Positions 34,291 to 42,594 of a DNA stretch of 64,000 nt are shown here, piece by piece. The position numbers and the translations under genes were made by a program. Source of the DNA: Pseudomonadales bacterium (GTDB lineage Bacteria; Pseudomonadota; Gammaproteobacteria; Pseudomonadales; Ketobacteraceae); NCBI GenBank assembly GCA_020062665.1, contig JAGUVW010000040.1:94730-158729 (forward strand), in the 5' to 3' direction. Numbering within the stretch: position 1 is the stretch's first letter; each line of letters opens with the position of its first letter. The notes below the pieces were generated by a model that did not search any database, was not told the origin of the DNA, and worked only from the letters and a program-made list of their open reading frames with translations.

Positions 34291-36024
34291 CTAGAATTGT
34301 AGACCAAAATGCCCATAGATGATGGGCTCGAATGTGTCTTGCGCGAGCGGCAATGATGATTGCTCAGACAAAGGAAAGCCAAGCGTAACTCTGCCCGACA
34401 GACCATTTTTCCGTTCCGCTTCCAGGCCTATGCCCGCTGCAATGAACGAAGCAGTGTTGTTGTACTCGTCATTCTGCATCCCATACACACCGTCCAGAAA
34501 AATAAATGGAGCAAGGCTGATGCTCTGGGCACTTTTCCAGCCGGAAAATATATGTTCCAGACCAATGCGATAGGCCTGGTCTGCGCTGAACAGGGCTGGT
34601 TCGTATCCGCGGACCGATGTTGCCCCGGTGAGAGACATGCGCTCCGCATCGGGAATCACCGAATAAGTGGCAAGTGCGTTAAGGTTCAACGACGTCAACT
34701 GACCGCTGATCATCGCCGCACTCCACAAATGCTGCAGCGAGTAGTTCAATCGGACTCCCCAAAACTCACTGTCGATGGCAGCACTGTTGGTCTTGGTGAC
34801 ATGCCCGAGCAGCGGTGCCAGATACAATCCCTGATTCAGACGGATGTCCGTGCGCATTACCGACATTCTCACGCCGGCTTCCAGGGTGATGTAATCGATA
34901 TCTTCTTCAAACACATCGCGAAACTCATCGCTGGTAACCACGGATTGTTTGAACCCAATGTTGAGCAACGCATGTGCCTTGGCATTCTGCTCATTCAGCA
35001 ACTTCGAATCACCGGCAAACTGGAGGGTTAGCAAGTGACCCTCCAGTCCGAATTGCGCAAGGTCGCCTGCTATTTCAAACTGATTGCTGCTGAGAGCGGT
35101 GCTGAATCGGGTTTTAGCGGACAGGGGCAAGCCATACTGGATGCCGCCATACAGATTGCCGGACTCGTTGGTGGCCACCGCCGTCATTTGCAATTGATCG
35201 CCGAGTCCTGCCACATTGTTGCGCGAATGCCCCAGTGAAGCGCGTGCCACGCCGGTATCCTGCACGCCCCAGTTATCGATGCGCACCAATGTCTCTGCAG
35301 GCTTTTCCTGTTGAACGCGCAGATTGAGTCTCGTTTCACCCTGGCGCCGACCCACTGAATAGAAACCAAATACCTTCAACCCAGGCATGGCATTGACCTG
35401 TGATACCGCCTGTCGGACGGCTGGCTCATACACGACCTGGCCCAGCAGTGGCTCAAACGGAGCAGAAATCTGATCACGGGTATAGAGGTCGTTCTTCATG
35501 ATGTTGACTTCGGCAAGGCGGCCGGCCAGCACGTTCAACGTCAGGGTTTCATCGCGGATTTCCTGCGGCAACACGAACACCTGGTTGAAGGTCAATCCCT
35601 TGTCGTGATACACCACTGTCAGTTTGTCCGCCAGCCGGTGCATTTCTGATATGGACATCCAAGATGAGCGGGCTCGCGCAAATGCATTCAGCTGCTGACG
35701 GATGAATTCATTGGTAATTCCGTACTGAGGGAACAGTACATCACCACGCAGCTCTACCCGTCGAATCCGGACTTTGCCGTCAACGATTCTTTCTGCAGGT
35801 ACCCCAGTAGTGGGCGATGATGCCACACTTGCAGGGCTCTCTCCTTCAAGCGTCAGATCATGGCCAAACGTAGCTGCAACGCCAGATCGTGCTTCGGCAG
35901 CAAATCCGAGCCTCATTACCAGCATCATAAAAAAAACCAATAGCATCAGCCCTTTGCCAAGCCGCAGCGTGTAAAGGGCTGATGTTCGGATCTTGCGGGA
36001 ATTTAACGGATACAGGGGAATCAA
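34291..36024 (-). CDS. TpsB-type two-partner secretion transporter (ShlB/FhaC family)
   Basis: A 577-residue Omp85-related outer-membrane transporter. After a hydrophobic leader comes a periplasmic region with a linker and a POTRA-like domain (about 85-165, IRRVELRGDVLFP and DKLTVVYHDKGLTF), a second POTRA (about 170-235), and a 16-strand-type barrel. The barrel contains the conserved VRGY motif of loop L6 (TGATSVRGYEPA, about 465), and the protein ends in an aromatic (HFGLQF). It exports a filamentous-haemagglutinin-type partner. The start is a TTG; another candidate start is ATG at 35946. The cognate exoprotein is probably the TpsA-like gene at 37412-38497. It is divergent from the YfiN-like gene. 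Confidence 0.88.
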   Translation of the reverse strand: MIPLYPLNSRKIRTSALYTLRLGKGLMLLVFFMMLVMRLGFAAEARSGVAATFGHDLTLEGESPASVASSPTTGVPAERIVDGKVRIRRVELRGDVLFPQYGITNEFIRQQLNAFARARSSWMSISEMHRLADKLTVVYHDKGLTFNQVFVLPQEIRDETLTLNVLAGRLAEVNIMKNDLYTRDQISAPFEPLLGQVVYEPAVRQAVSQVNAMPGLKVFGFYSVGRRQGETRLNLRVQQEKPAETLVRIDNWGVQDTGVARASLGHSRNNVAGLGDQLQMTAVATNESGNLYGGIQYGLPLSAKTRFSTALSSNQFEIAGDLAQFGLEGHLLTLQFAGDSKLLNEQNAKAHALLNIGFKQSVVTSDEFRDVFEEDIDYITLEAGVRMSVMRTDIRLNQGLYLAPLLGHVTKTNSAAIDSEFWGVRLNYSLQHLWSAAMISGQLTSLNLNALATYSVIPDAERMSLTGATSVRGYEPALFSADQAYRIGLEHIFSGWKSAQSISLAPFIFLDGVYGMQNDEYNNTASFIAAGIGLEAERKNGLSGRVTLGFPLSEQSSLPLAQDTFEPIIYGHFGLQF

Positions 36025-36194
36025 CTTGCGAAAATCCCACTCAGCTACTTTTATTTATATTTGAATGTAAGTATATATGCGGTTTGAAATTTTTGTATGG
36101 ACAGCTGAAATCTGATCGGCAGGCACAAGCGCCGCAGCAGCACACTCAGCTTCCAGACTGGCACTGGGCATTAGAGGACAATCAGTCATTTAGC

Positions 36195-37409
36195 ATGTTG
36201 GACTTCCGCAAGCTCAAGATCAAAACCAAGCTGGCGTTGGTTGTCCTGCTCACGTCCACAATCGGTCTGGTGTTGACGGGGGCGGGCGTGTTTGCTTTCG
36301 ATCGCATGAAACAACGTGAAATCCTGTCCGAAGAGCTGAATATACTGACTCGCGTGATAGCTGAACGGAGTGCGGCAGCGCTGAGTTTTCGCGATGCCAC
36401 TCGCGCGAGTGACAACCTCGCGTCACTTCTGGTGCGCGAATCGGTTCAGGTTGCCTGCATGTATGATTCTGCGGGCAACGTTTTCGCTCAGGCAACCCGC
36501 AACAAGGATAGTGCCGCTGCCTCATGTCCGCTCAACCCGCAACGGGAAGGCAGCACCTTCAGTGAACGCTCACTGGAAGTCAATCAACCGATCCTGCTGA
36601 ATGGGCAGGCCATCGGCACAGTCACCGTGATTACTGGCCTTGATGATCTCGATCGCCGTCTGCAAGGACAGGTGCTGGTCAGTCTGGGCGTGCTCGCTCT
36701 GTCTCTGGTGACAGCATTTCTGGTGACGCAAAGGCTGCAGCAGGCTATCTACCGGCCGATCGTGCAGTTGGGCGAAGTAGCGCGCAAGATTACCGAACAT
36801 AGTAACTTTGCTATCCGCGCGCAGAAATTGAATGACGATGAAATCGGCGATGCGATCGATGCATTCAACGCCATGCTGGGCAAGATAGAGCAGGACAAGG
36901 ATGAGCTGACCAGGCTCGCCTACTACGATCCTCTGACGCGGCTCGCTAACCGTCGCATGTTCAGTGAGCGACTGGTGTTCGCTTTGGAGAACGCCCGTCG
37001 CAGCGGGGACAAAATGGGATTGCTGTTCCTGGATCTCGACCGATTCAAAGCCATCAATGACGAGCTCGGGCACGACATCGGCGATCTGCTGCTGAAGTCT
37101 GTTGCCAAGCGGCTTGAGTCGGCCCTTCCCGAGACGGCTACTGCATTCCGGCTCGGAGGTGACGAATTCACCGTGCTGCAGGTAGGCGTGAGCGAGGAAG
37201 ACATGGAAAAAACCGCGCAAGCCATTCTGCAGTCCTTTACAGAGCCCCTTATTCTTGCCGGGAGGCAGCTGTCCATTTCATCCAGTATCGGAATTGCAAT
37301 ATCCGATGGGCATGACAACGTCAGCTCCATCATGAAAAGTGCGGACGTGGCGCTCTATCGAGCCAAAGACTCAGGTCGCTGCAACTACAAGTTCTTTCAC
37401 CGAACCTGA
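36195..37409 (+). CDS. YfiN/TpbB-type membrane diguanylate cyclase (CHASE8-HAMP-GGDEF)
   Basis: A 404-residue inner-membrane protein with two membrane helices (about 15-36 and about 155-175). The periplasmic region between them resembles CHASE8 (SEELNILTRVIAERSAAALSF). A HAMP domain and an intact GGDEF domain follow (RLGGDEFTVLQ), so it should make c-di-GMP. No RxxD inhibitory site is visible just before the signature, so product feedback may be weak. YfiN proteins are held inactive by periplasmic YfiR; a YfiR gene is close by. The ATG at 36195 is chosen for its position before the first helix; the frame is open upstream. No YfiB outer-membrane lipoprotein is seen. Confidence 0.88.
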   Translation: MLDFRKLKIKTKLALVVLLTSTIGLVLTGAGVFAFDRMKQREILSEELNILTRVIAERSAAALSFRDATRASDNLASLLVRESVQVACMYDSAGNVFAQATRNKDSAAASCPLNPQREGSTFSERSLEVNQPILLNGQAIGTVTVITGLDDLDRRLQGQVLVSLGVLALSLVTAFLVTQRLQQAIYRPIVQLGEVARKITEHSNFAIRAQKLNDDEIGDAIDAFNAMLGKIEQDKDELTRLAYYDPLTRLANRRMFSERLVFALENARRSGDKMGLLFLDLDRFKAINDELGHDIGDLLLKSVAKRLESALPETATAFRLGGDEFTVLQVGVSEEDMEKTAQAILQSFTEPLILAGRQLSISSSIGIAISDGHDNVSSIMKSADVALYRAKDSGRCNYKFFHRT

Positions 37410-37411
37410 CG

Positions 37412-38497
37412 TCAGTCTGGCAATGAACCGCCGATCAGCAGGCGCCCCAAATAACGTTTGATTGCGCGCTTTTTTTCACATTCACTGTTCCGGGATTCAT
37501 CGGGAAGGCAATCCTCTATCAGGCTGTCGAGCGCACTGACATCACTGGAGGGGCGTTCCACGAGTGGACTATCAAGATCATCCAGGTTGTTTTCGTTGCC
37601 CAACACTTCGGAAACAATATCGTCAGCCTGCTGCTCGTCATCAATCACAGTTGGAGGAGGCTGGAGCACAATATTCTGCGTGATCTCCCCATAACCAATG
37701 CCGATGGCATTGACCAATCCGGTATTGCGAACGGCCTGTACGTTGAGAGAGCTCAGGTACTGCACATTGATATGTATGTTACCGTTGACCGCACGAATTT
37801 CACCTGCATTGTCCAGCAGCACCGCGTCCGGGGAAATGTCCTGCAGAATGCCTTGTGAAATCTGCACGCCGATTTCACCGCTGGTGTCGGTAACCACAAT
37901 GGGGCCACCAGCAACAGCCAGGTTGATATTGCCGTCATTCGCCGTCAGCGTGCCGTCATTTTCGATGAACTGAGCTATCAGCGTAATTCCATTACGTGTT
38001 GTGGTGGTGACGGCGCCTTCGACCCGGACGCCACCGATGCGGCCATCGCTGTCAACGAGTGTCATATCGCCCGTCTGCGTGTAGCGATTGAATTCATCGT
38101 CGGTAAGCGTCATGTCGGACAGGAACAAGCCACCAACATTGACGGTGGCACCGGATCCGATCAGTACTCCTGCTGTATTGAAAATAAAAACCTGACCGTT
38201 GGCATTCAGACTGCCGAAAATCTCGCTCGGCGCTCCGGAAAAATCCCGATTCAGGGCAATGGAGGAGGTAAGTGGCTGAATGAAGTTGACCTGTTCACCC
38301 GCCTGAATGTTGAAAGACTGCCAGTTAATGACGATGTTCTGACTGTTTTGCTGAATATCCGTCACTGCCCCGGCAGTGTTAATGCTGGCGTCACCTGACA
38401 CGACGCTTCCCCCCGCAGGGGCTGAGTGAGCGAAGTCCGCTGTGCCTGCAAGAACTGCGAGAAATGCCAGTCCATTGTATTTGACCCAGGTTCTCAT
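37412..38497 (-). CDS. Small TpsA-like exoprotein with haemagglutinin activity (TPS) domain
   Basis: A 361-residue secreted protein. After a signal peptide (cleavage near AHSA) comes the two-partner-secretion domain found at the N-terminus of filamentous haemagglutinins: GDASINTAGAVTDIQQNS and NIQAGEQVNFIQP early, then SLNANGQVFIFNTAGVLIG and VNVGGLFLSD. The beta-helix repeats end near residue 260, followed by an acidic, low-complexity stretch (DDEQQADDIV) and a C-terminus with two cysteines flanking a charged segment. TpsA proteins usually exceed 1000 residues, so this is minimal. The C-terminal cysteines could be a retention device, as in HMW-like adhesins. It converges with the YfiN-type gene, 2 bases apart. 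Partner: the TpsB at 34291-36024. Confidence 0.82.
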   Translation of the reverse strand: MRTWVKYNGLAFLAVLAGTADFAHSAPAGGSVVSGDASINTAGAVTDIQQNSQNIVINWQSFNIQAGEQVNFIQPLTSSIALNRDFSGAPSEIFGSLNANGQVFIFNTAGVLIGSGATVNVGGLFLSDMTLTDDEFNRYTQTGDMTLVDSDGRIGGVRVEGAVTTTTRNGITLIAQFIENDGTLTANDGNINLAVAGGPIVVTDTSGEIGVQISQGILQDISPDAVLLDNAGEIRAVNGNIHINVQYLSSLNVQAVRNTGLVNAIGIGYGEITQNIVLQPPPTVIDDEQQADDIVSEVLGNENNLDDLDSPLVERPSSDVSALDSLIEDCLPDESRNSECEKKRAIKRYLGRLLIGGSLPD

Positions 38498-38687
38498 CAG
38501 AATTGCCACATTCAAAAGTAGATGCCGTTTTTTGAAGTGTAGCACTCTGAGCGCTTTTCTCAGGATTCTGCCGATGGATGAGCGCTTGCACAGCTGGGTG
38601 CAGACAAAGTTGTGCAGCACCCGCGGTACAGCATGATTGGGCGGGAAACGCGACACCATAGTCGTGTCGCGCCACCCTGCAGCAGCA

Positions 38688-39251
38688 TCAGAACCAGATC
38701 ATCATGCCAACGAACCCGCCTTCCTCGATATTCTGATCGCGTCCTTCCTCAGGGCCAGCCTCTGCGCGACGATACCCTGCGTGAATCCAGGCGCGCTCGA
38801 TGATGCGATACTGGATGCGGGCAGAAAAGTCATAGAACGATTCAAATTCGCCAAAGGTCAGAATGTCAGGGGCATAGTAAAGGTCTCCGCGCAGACTTAC
38901 ATTGGGCACATTCGGCAGATCCCAAGTCAGAAATCCACCCAGACCAAGCGCGGTACCATCCTGGTCGATCAAGTCGGCATCAATGAAGTAGTAGCGCCCA
39001 CCCAATCCAGCGAGAATGCCCGATTCCTTGTTTACGCTGTCCGCCACAAAAAGGCTGGCGTAGAACATGTCACCATTGTCCGTGTGATGCAGGGCACCGC
39101 CCCCCACGTTCAGTTCGGACTTGCGGAGCTGGCTGGTGAAATCCAGGCTGACTGCATCGTTATTGATTGCGAGGTCGATGGTATGGGCCTGGGCATATGC
39201 GGCCATAGCGGAAGCAATCGTCAAGGTTATGATTTGTCGAGAAAAGTGCAT
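38688..39251 (-). CDS. YfaZ-like outer-membrane protein
   Basis: A 187-residue protein with a signal peptide (cleavage near AQAHT, about 22), followed by alternating beta-strand segments and a C-terminal Phe (GMMIWF) expected of an outer-membrane barrel. The DNGDMFYASLFVAD and LGGRYYF blocks match the YfaZ family. Aggagttccag gives a strong ribosome binding site for the ATG at 39251. It lies upstream of the TpsA-like gene on the same strand with a 190-base gap, so they may or may not be cotranscribed. Function is unknown. Confidence 0.75.
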   Translation of the reverse strand: MHFSRQIITLTIASAMAAYAQAHTIDLAINNDAVSLDFTSQLRKSELNVGGGALHHTDNGDMFYASLFVADSVNKESGILAGLGGRYYFIDADLIDQDGTALGLGGFLTWDLPNVPNVSLRGDLYYAPDILTFGEFESFYDFSARIQYRIIERAWIHAGYRRAEAGPEEGRDQNIEEGGFVGMMIWF

Positions 39252-39585
39252 CTGGAACTCCTGACCTTGTGCAACAGGGAATTGGAACTGGCCAATTATC
39301 GGGATCTTTGTCCTATCAATCAATAAATGGCGGATTTTTTTGGTTTTTTTGTCCTGCATGCCAGGAACGTGGAAAAAACCAGAGGTCGCAACTCAGCGTT
39401 CTAACCCTACGCAGCTTAGGCCGCAGGCTTTTCGCTGCGTATTTGGCAATATTACCTATCCAGCCAGCTGCAGATGTCCTTGTAAGGTTATAATTTTTTT
39501 AGAATAATTCAGAAATTGTTCACAGGTGGTCTACGCTTAAGGATATTTGGATCACTCCAGCTTTCGACGATGCGCCCAGGCTAAT
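39252..39585. other. Intergenic region between the YfaZ-like and SPOR genes
   Basis: This 334-base divergent spacer has no credible gene. It contains a 7-bp inverted repeat ACGCAGC/GCTGCGT (39409-39440) with an 18-base loop, and a consensus TATAAT at 39489-39494 facing the SPOR gene, but no well-placed -35 box. The dyad lacks a T-tract, so it is not an obvious terminator. Confidence 0.4.
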
Positions 39586-40251
39586 ATGGTTCATGATTTT
39601 GCCAAGTCTCCTCGCGTTGGTTCGGTATCCGGTGCTGCGCATCAAATCGAGCCACCACGAACCCGCAAACTGCCGAAGGGACGTTGGATTCTGGTGTTTC
39701 TCGTTGCGGTCTCATTGGTTTATTGGCGAATTAGTTCAGTAGAAACAATGCCTGATACGGATTTTGTTCCGGGCGACACCGAAACCCGTGAGTATCAGCA
39801 GGCGCTTCAGCAACAGGAGCAAGAGCAACTGATTGCATCCAGGGCGGAAGATGTCGCTAAAAAGGCCGAGCAGCAGCGACTCACGGCCGATCTTCAAGCC
39901 AAGCTGAAGAACCAGACGGTGGCCGACCCGGAATTTGGGTTCTATGAAACCCTACCGGATAGTGCCTGGAGGGTGCCAGTACAGCAGGGCGTCTATGTTT
40001 CCGAGGAAGAACGAAAAAAGCGAGCAAGCCAGCGTTTCATGCTTCAGGCTGCTTCCGTCCGTGATGCCGCAGAGGCGCAGCGAATCGTGCAGCGCCTTCG
40101 TCAGCTGGGACTGCAGGCCTTTTTCAGTCATGATGAAACGGGCGGCTGGTATCGCATCAACGTAGGGCCTTTTGACAATGTCTCCAAGATGAACAAGGCC
40201 GAAGACATTCTGGTCTCTCTGCGCATGATGCCGCTCAAGCGAAAGCTGTAG
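39586..40251 (+). CDS. SPOR-domain membrane protein
   Basis: A 221-residue bitopic inner-membrane protein: a short cytoplasmic segment, one membrane helix (about 35-52, WILVFLVAVSLVYW), a coiled, Gln/Glu-rich linker (about 75-115) and a C-terminal SPOR domain (about 145-220, FMLQAASVRDAAEAQRIVQRL ... YRINVGPFD). SPOR domains bind denuded glycan strands of septal peptidoglycan, as in FtsN and DedD. The ATG at 39586 is the likely start, and the frame is open from 39547. Isolated from cell-division genes, it could be a general envelope protein. Confidence 0.8.
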   Translation: MVHDFAKSPRVGSVSGAAHQIEPPRTRKLPKGRWILVFLVAVSLVYWRISSVETMPDTDFVPGDTETREYQQALQQQEQEQLIASRAEDVAKKAEQQRLTADLQAKLKNQTVADPEFGFYETLPDSAWRVPVQQGVYVSEEERKKRASQRFMLQAASVRDAAEAQRIVQRLRQLGLQAFFSHDETGGWYRINVGPFDNVSKMNKAEDILVSLRMMPLKRKL

Positions 40252-40334
40252 AGCAGTTGATCATTCCCCTGGTCTTGGGTGCTTTTTGATCGGGCGCATT
40301 TTGGTCGTCATTCCAATCGACCGGTTTACGGGCT

Positions 40335-40353
40335 TTATGATCACGAATCATAA
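40335..40353. promoter_or_regulatory. Perfect dyad upstream of the exopolysaccharide operon, copy 1
   Basis: TTATGAT (40335-40341) and ATCATAA (40347-40353) form perfect 7-bp arms around 5 bases. No T-tract follows. It lies 160-178 bases before the operon's first start codon, so it could be an operator. The binding protein is unknown. Confidence 0.35.
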
Positions 40354-40382
40354 GTCTATGATATTGAGCAGGTTTAAAGGTT

Positions 40383-40406
40383 TGCATTAATGCTGTTCTT
40401 AATGCA
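40383..40406. promoter_or_regulatory. Perfect dyad upstream of the exopolysaccharide operon, copy 2
   Basis: TGCATTAA (40383-40390) and TTAATGCA (40399-40406) form perfect 8-bp arms around 8 bases, about 107 bases before the operon's first start codon. No T-tract follows. Two strong dyads in one leader suggest a regulated promoter. Confidence 0.4.
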
Positions 40407-40512
40407 CAGAATATCAACAGGCCTGTGCTATCATCCCTCGGAGATCGCTTCCGTCCAGAGGGCACCTGGCCCCGTTACCATGCTGTAAACTTCTGATTTA
40501 AAGGGATTTCGC

Positions 40513-41925
40513 GTGTTTCATATACGCATATTCAACCACTACCTTCCCGTTCAGTACATTGCCCTCGCATTTATAGAATACTGGCTATTGTTGCTAGCAG
40601 TTTATTTGGCTGTTGATATCAGGCTTCCGGATGAGGCAGTCCGCTATTTTGACTTGAATGATCCTTACACGTTGCGAGCAAGTCTTTTCGCGATCGTTAT
40701 GCTTTGCTGCACCCTGTCATTGGGTGTCTATGAGTCCAAGCTGAAAGAAGGATTTTCCGGCGTCGCCGTTCGATCTGTTGTCAGCTTCTTTCTGCTGGGC
40801 GCTGCATTACTGACGGTACTGTATTACCTGTTTCCGGAAATGCAGCTGGGGCGGGGTGTGCTGTCCATCGCTGTAGTTCTGTCGCTGTTGTTGTGCCTGC
40901 TATCGCGGGCGATCTTCTACCTGGTCGTGGATGCTGCCCGGCTCAAGCGCAACGTCCTGATCCTCGGCGCGGGCGCCAAGGCGCTCGAAATCCAGGCATT
41001 GATCGAATCACCGGGCAGAAAGTCGTCCTGCAACCTGATTGGTTTTGTTGCTGCAGACAGCTCGGAGTCCAGCGTGGATCCGGATCGCCTCATTGAGTTG
41101 GGGGATGAGCTGCTGCCGTTCTGCAACACGCAGCGTGTCGACGAGATCATCGTTGCCTTGGATGAACGACGCAAGAACATGGGTGGGCGTCTGCCAATAG
41201 ACTCGTTGCTTGACTGCAAGCTTGCGGGAATAGAGGTTCACGATGCGGTTCGTTTTTGTGAAAGGGAGTTGGGCCGCATTGAGCTCAATCAATTGGATCC
41301 GAGCTGGATGCTCTATTCCGAGGGATTCCGGTATTCCGGCGTGCGCGATGTGTCAAAGCGCATTTTTGATATTGTGATTTGTCTGGTGCTGTTGGTGGTG
41401 GTCTGGCCGTTCATGCTGTTAACGGCCATTGCCGTATTCCTGGATGATGGTATGCCGGTGCTGTATCGGCAGACGCGGGTGGGGTTGAACGGCAAGCTGT
41501 TCAATCTCTACAAGTTTCGCAGCATGCGCAAGGATGCCGAAAAGAACGGAGCTGTCTGGGCAAGACAGAATGACGACCGTATTACCAAGGTTGGTGCGTT
41601 CATCCGGAATACCCGCCTCGATGAACTCCCGCAGATCTACAATGTTTTGAAGGGTGATATGAGTTTTGTGGGGCCGCGGCCGGAACGGCCGGAATTCGTC
41701 GGCGACCTCAATGAAAAGATTCCTTTTTTTCGCGAGCGCCACAGGGTGAAGCCTGGCCTGATGGGGTGGGCTCAGCTCAAGTATCCATATGGCGCATCCA
41801 TAGAAGATGCAGCGCAAAAATTGCGCTATGACTTGTATTACACGAAGAATCACAGTTTGTTGTTGGATATTCTGATCGTCATTCAGACCGTGGAAGTGGT
41901 GTTGCTCGGAAAGGGTGTTCGATAG
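40513..41925 (+). CDS. Exopolysaccharide initiating sugar-phosphate transferase (exosortase-associated type)
   Basis: A 470-residue polyprenyl-phosphate hexose-1-phosphate transferase of the kind grouped with exosortase/PEP-CTERM polysaccharide loci (TIGR03013-like). Four N-terminal membrane helices precede a CoA-binding-like fold (LILGAGAKALEIQ, about 150). A further helix leads into the catalytic bacterial-sugar-transferase domain, with KFRSMRKDAEKNG, DELPQIYNVLKGDMSFVGPRPERP and RHRVKPGLMGWAQL. It loads the first sugar on undecaprenyl phosphate. The GTG start has aaggg ahead. It is the first gene of an operon encoding export and chain-length proteins. Confidence 0.88.
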   Translation: MFHIRIFNHYLPVQYIALAFIEYWLLLLAVYLAVDIRLPDEAVRYFDLNDPYTLRASLFAIVMLCCTLSLGVYESKLKEGFSGVAVRSVVSFFLLGAALLTVLYYLFPEMQLGRGVLSIAVVLSLLLCLLSRAIFYLVVDAARLKRNVLILGAGAKALEIQALIESPGRKSSCNLIGFVAADSSESSVDPDRLIELGDELLPFCNTQRVDEIIVALDERRKNMGGRLPIDSLLDCKLAGIEVHDAVRFCERELGRIELNQLDPSWMLYSEGFRYSGVRDVSKRIFDIVICLVLLVVVWPFMLLTAIAVFLDDGMPVLYRQTRVGLNGKLFNLYKFRSMRKDAEKNGAVWARQNDDRITKVGAFIRNTRLDELPQIYNVLKGDMSFVGPRPERPEFVGDLNEKIPFFRERHRVKPGLMGWAQLKYPYGASIEDAAQKLRYDLYYTKNHSLLLDILIVIQTVEVVLLGKGVR

Positions 41926-41957
41926 GAACGACTATACTTATGACCTGAGGTGAAACA

Positions 41958-42572
41958 ATGAAACATCTTTTTTTTGCAGGCCTGTTGGTGGTAGCGATGG
42001 TCGGCTGCTCCAGTACGAAGGTGGAACAGGGGCAACCGCCTGTGGGCAACCAGGCTGCCCAGCAGGAGATCTATAAAATTGGTGCAGGGGACTCGCTTGC
42101 TGTAACTGTCTGGCGCAACCCTGATCTGTCGGTGAGCGTTCCAGTTCGGCCCGACGGAATGATTTCAGTGCCCTTGGTTGGTGACATTCAGGCTGCAGGC
42201 CAGCAGCCGCAGGAGCTGGCGCAGGCTTTGACCACCCGCCTGGAGAATTATGTCAGGAACCCGCAAGTAACCGTGGTTGTCACAAATGCAGCGAGTTCCG
42301 AATTCCTGCATCGCGTGCGCGTCACGGGTGCTGTGAACAATCCGGCATCATTACCTTACCAGAAAGGCATGACGGTTATGGATGTGGTGCTGGAATCTGG
42401 TGGTGTAACCGAATTTGCCAATGCCAACAATACCAAGCTCTATCGCAACACTACGGAAGGGACCAAGGTCTATAGTGTGAAACTCAAGGACATCCTTGAG
42501 AAAGGTGACATCAGAACCAACTACCCGCTGCAACCGGGTGATATCGTCACCATTCCAGAGCGCCTGTTCTGA
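41958..42572 (+). CDS. Wza-like polysaccharide export lipoprotein
   Basis: A 204-residue outer-membrane lipoprotein. The lipobox is VVAMVGCSS, giving a lipidated Cys17. A Poly_export domain follows (YKIGAGDSLAVTVWRNPDLS, then VRPDGMISVPLVGDI), and a SLBB-type domain follows that (VRVTGAVNNPASLPY). It is shorter than E. coli Wza and lacks its C-terminal helix, as in exosortase-linked loci. It should form the outer-membrane exit channel for the polysaccharide. It lies 32 bases after the sugar transferase, and the chain-length gene starts 22 bases after it. Confidence 0.9.
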   Translation: MKHLFFAGLLVVAMVGCSSTKVEQGQPPVGNQAAQQEIYKIGAGDSLAVTVWRNPDLSVSVPVRPDGMISVPLVGDIQAAGQQPQELAQALTTRLENYVRNPQVTVVVTNAASSEFLHRVRVTGAVNNPASLPYQKGMTVMDVVLESGGVTEFANANNTKLYRNTTEGTKVYSVKLKDILEKGDIRTNYPLQPGDIVTIPERLF

Positions 42573-42594
42573 ATTTGGGAGAGACAGCAACCTG

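Noticed and set aside
33696..37409. Assigning the standard yfiBNR operon
   Set aside because: yfiR and the yfiN-type gene are on opposite strands and yfiB is absent, so only the family resemblance is claimed.
40252..40512. Sigma54 promoter (GG-N10-GC) for the polysaccharide operon
   Set aside because: GG/GC pairs near 40379 and 40269 have the wrong spacing (11 and 8 bases), so no claim was made.
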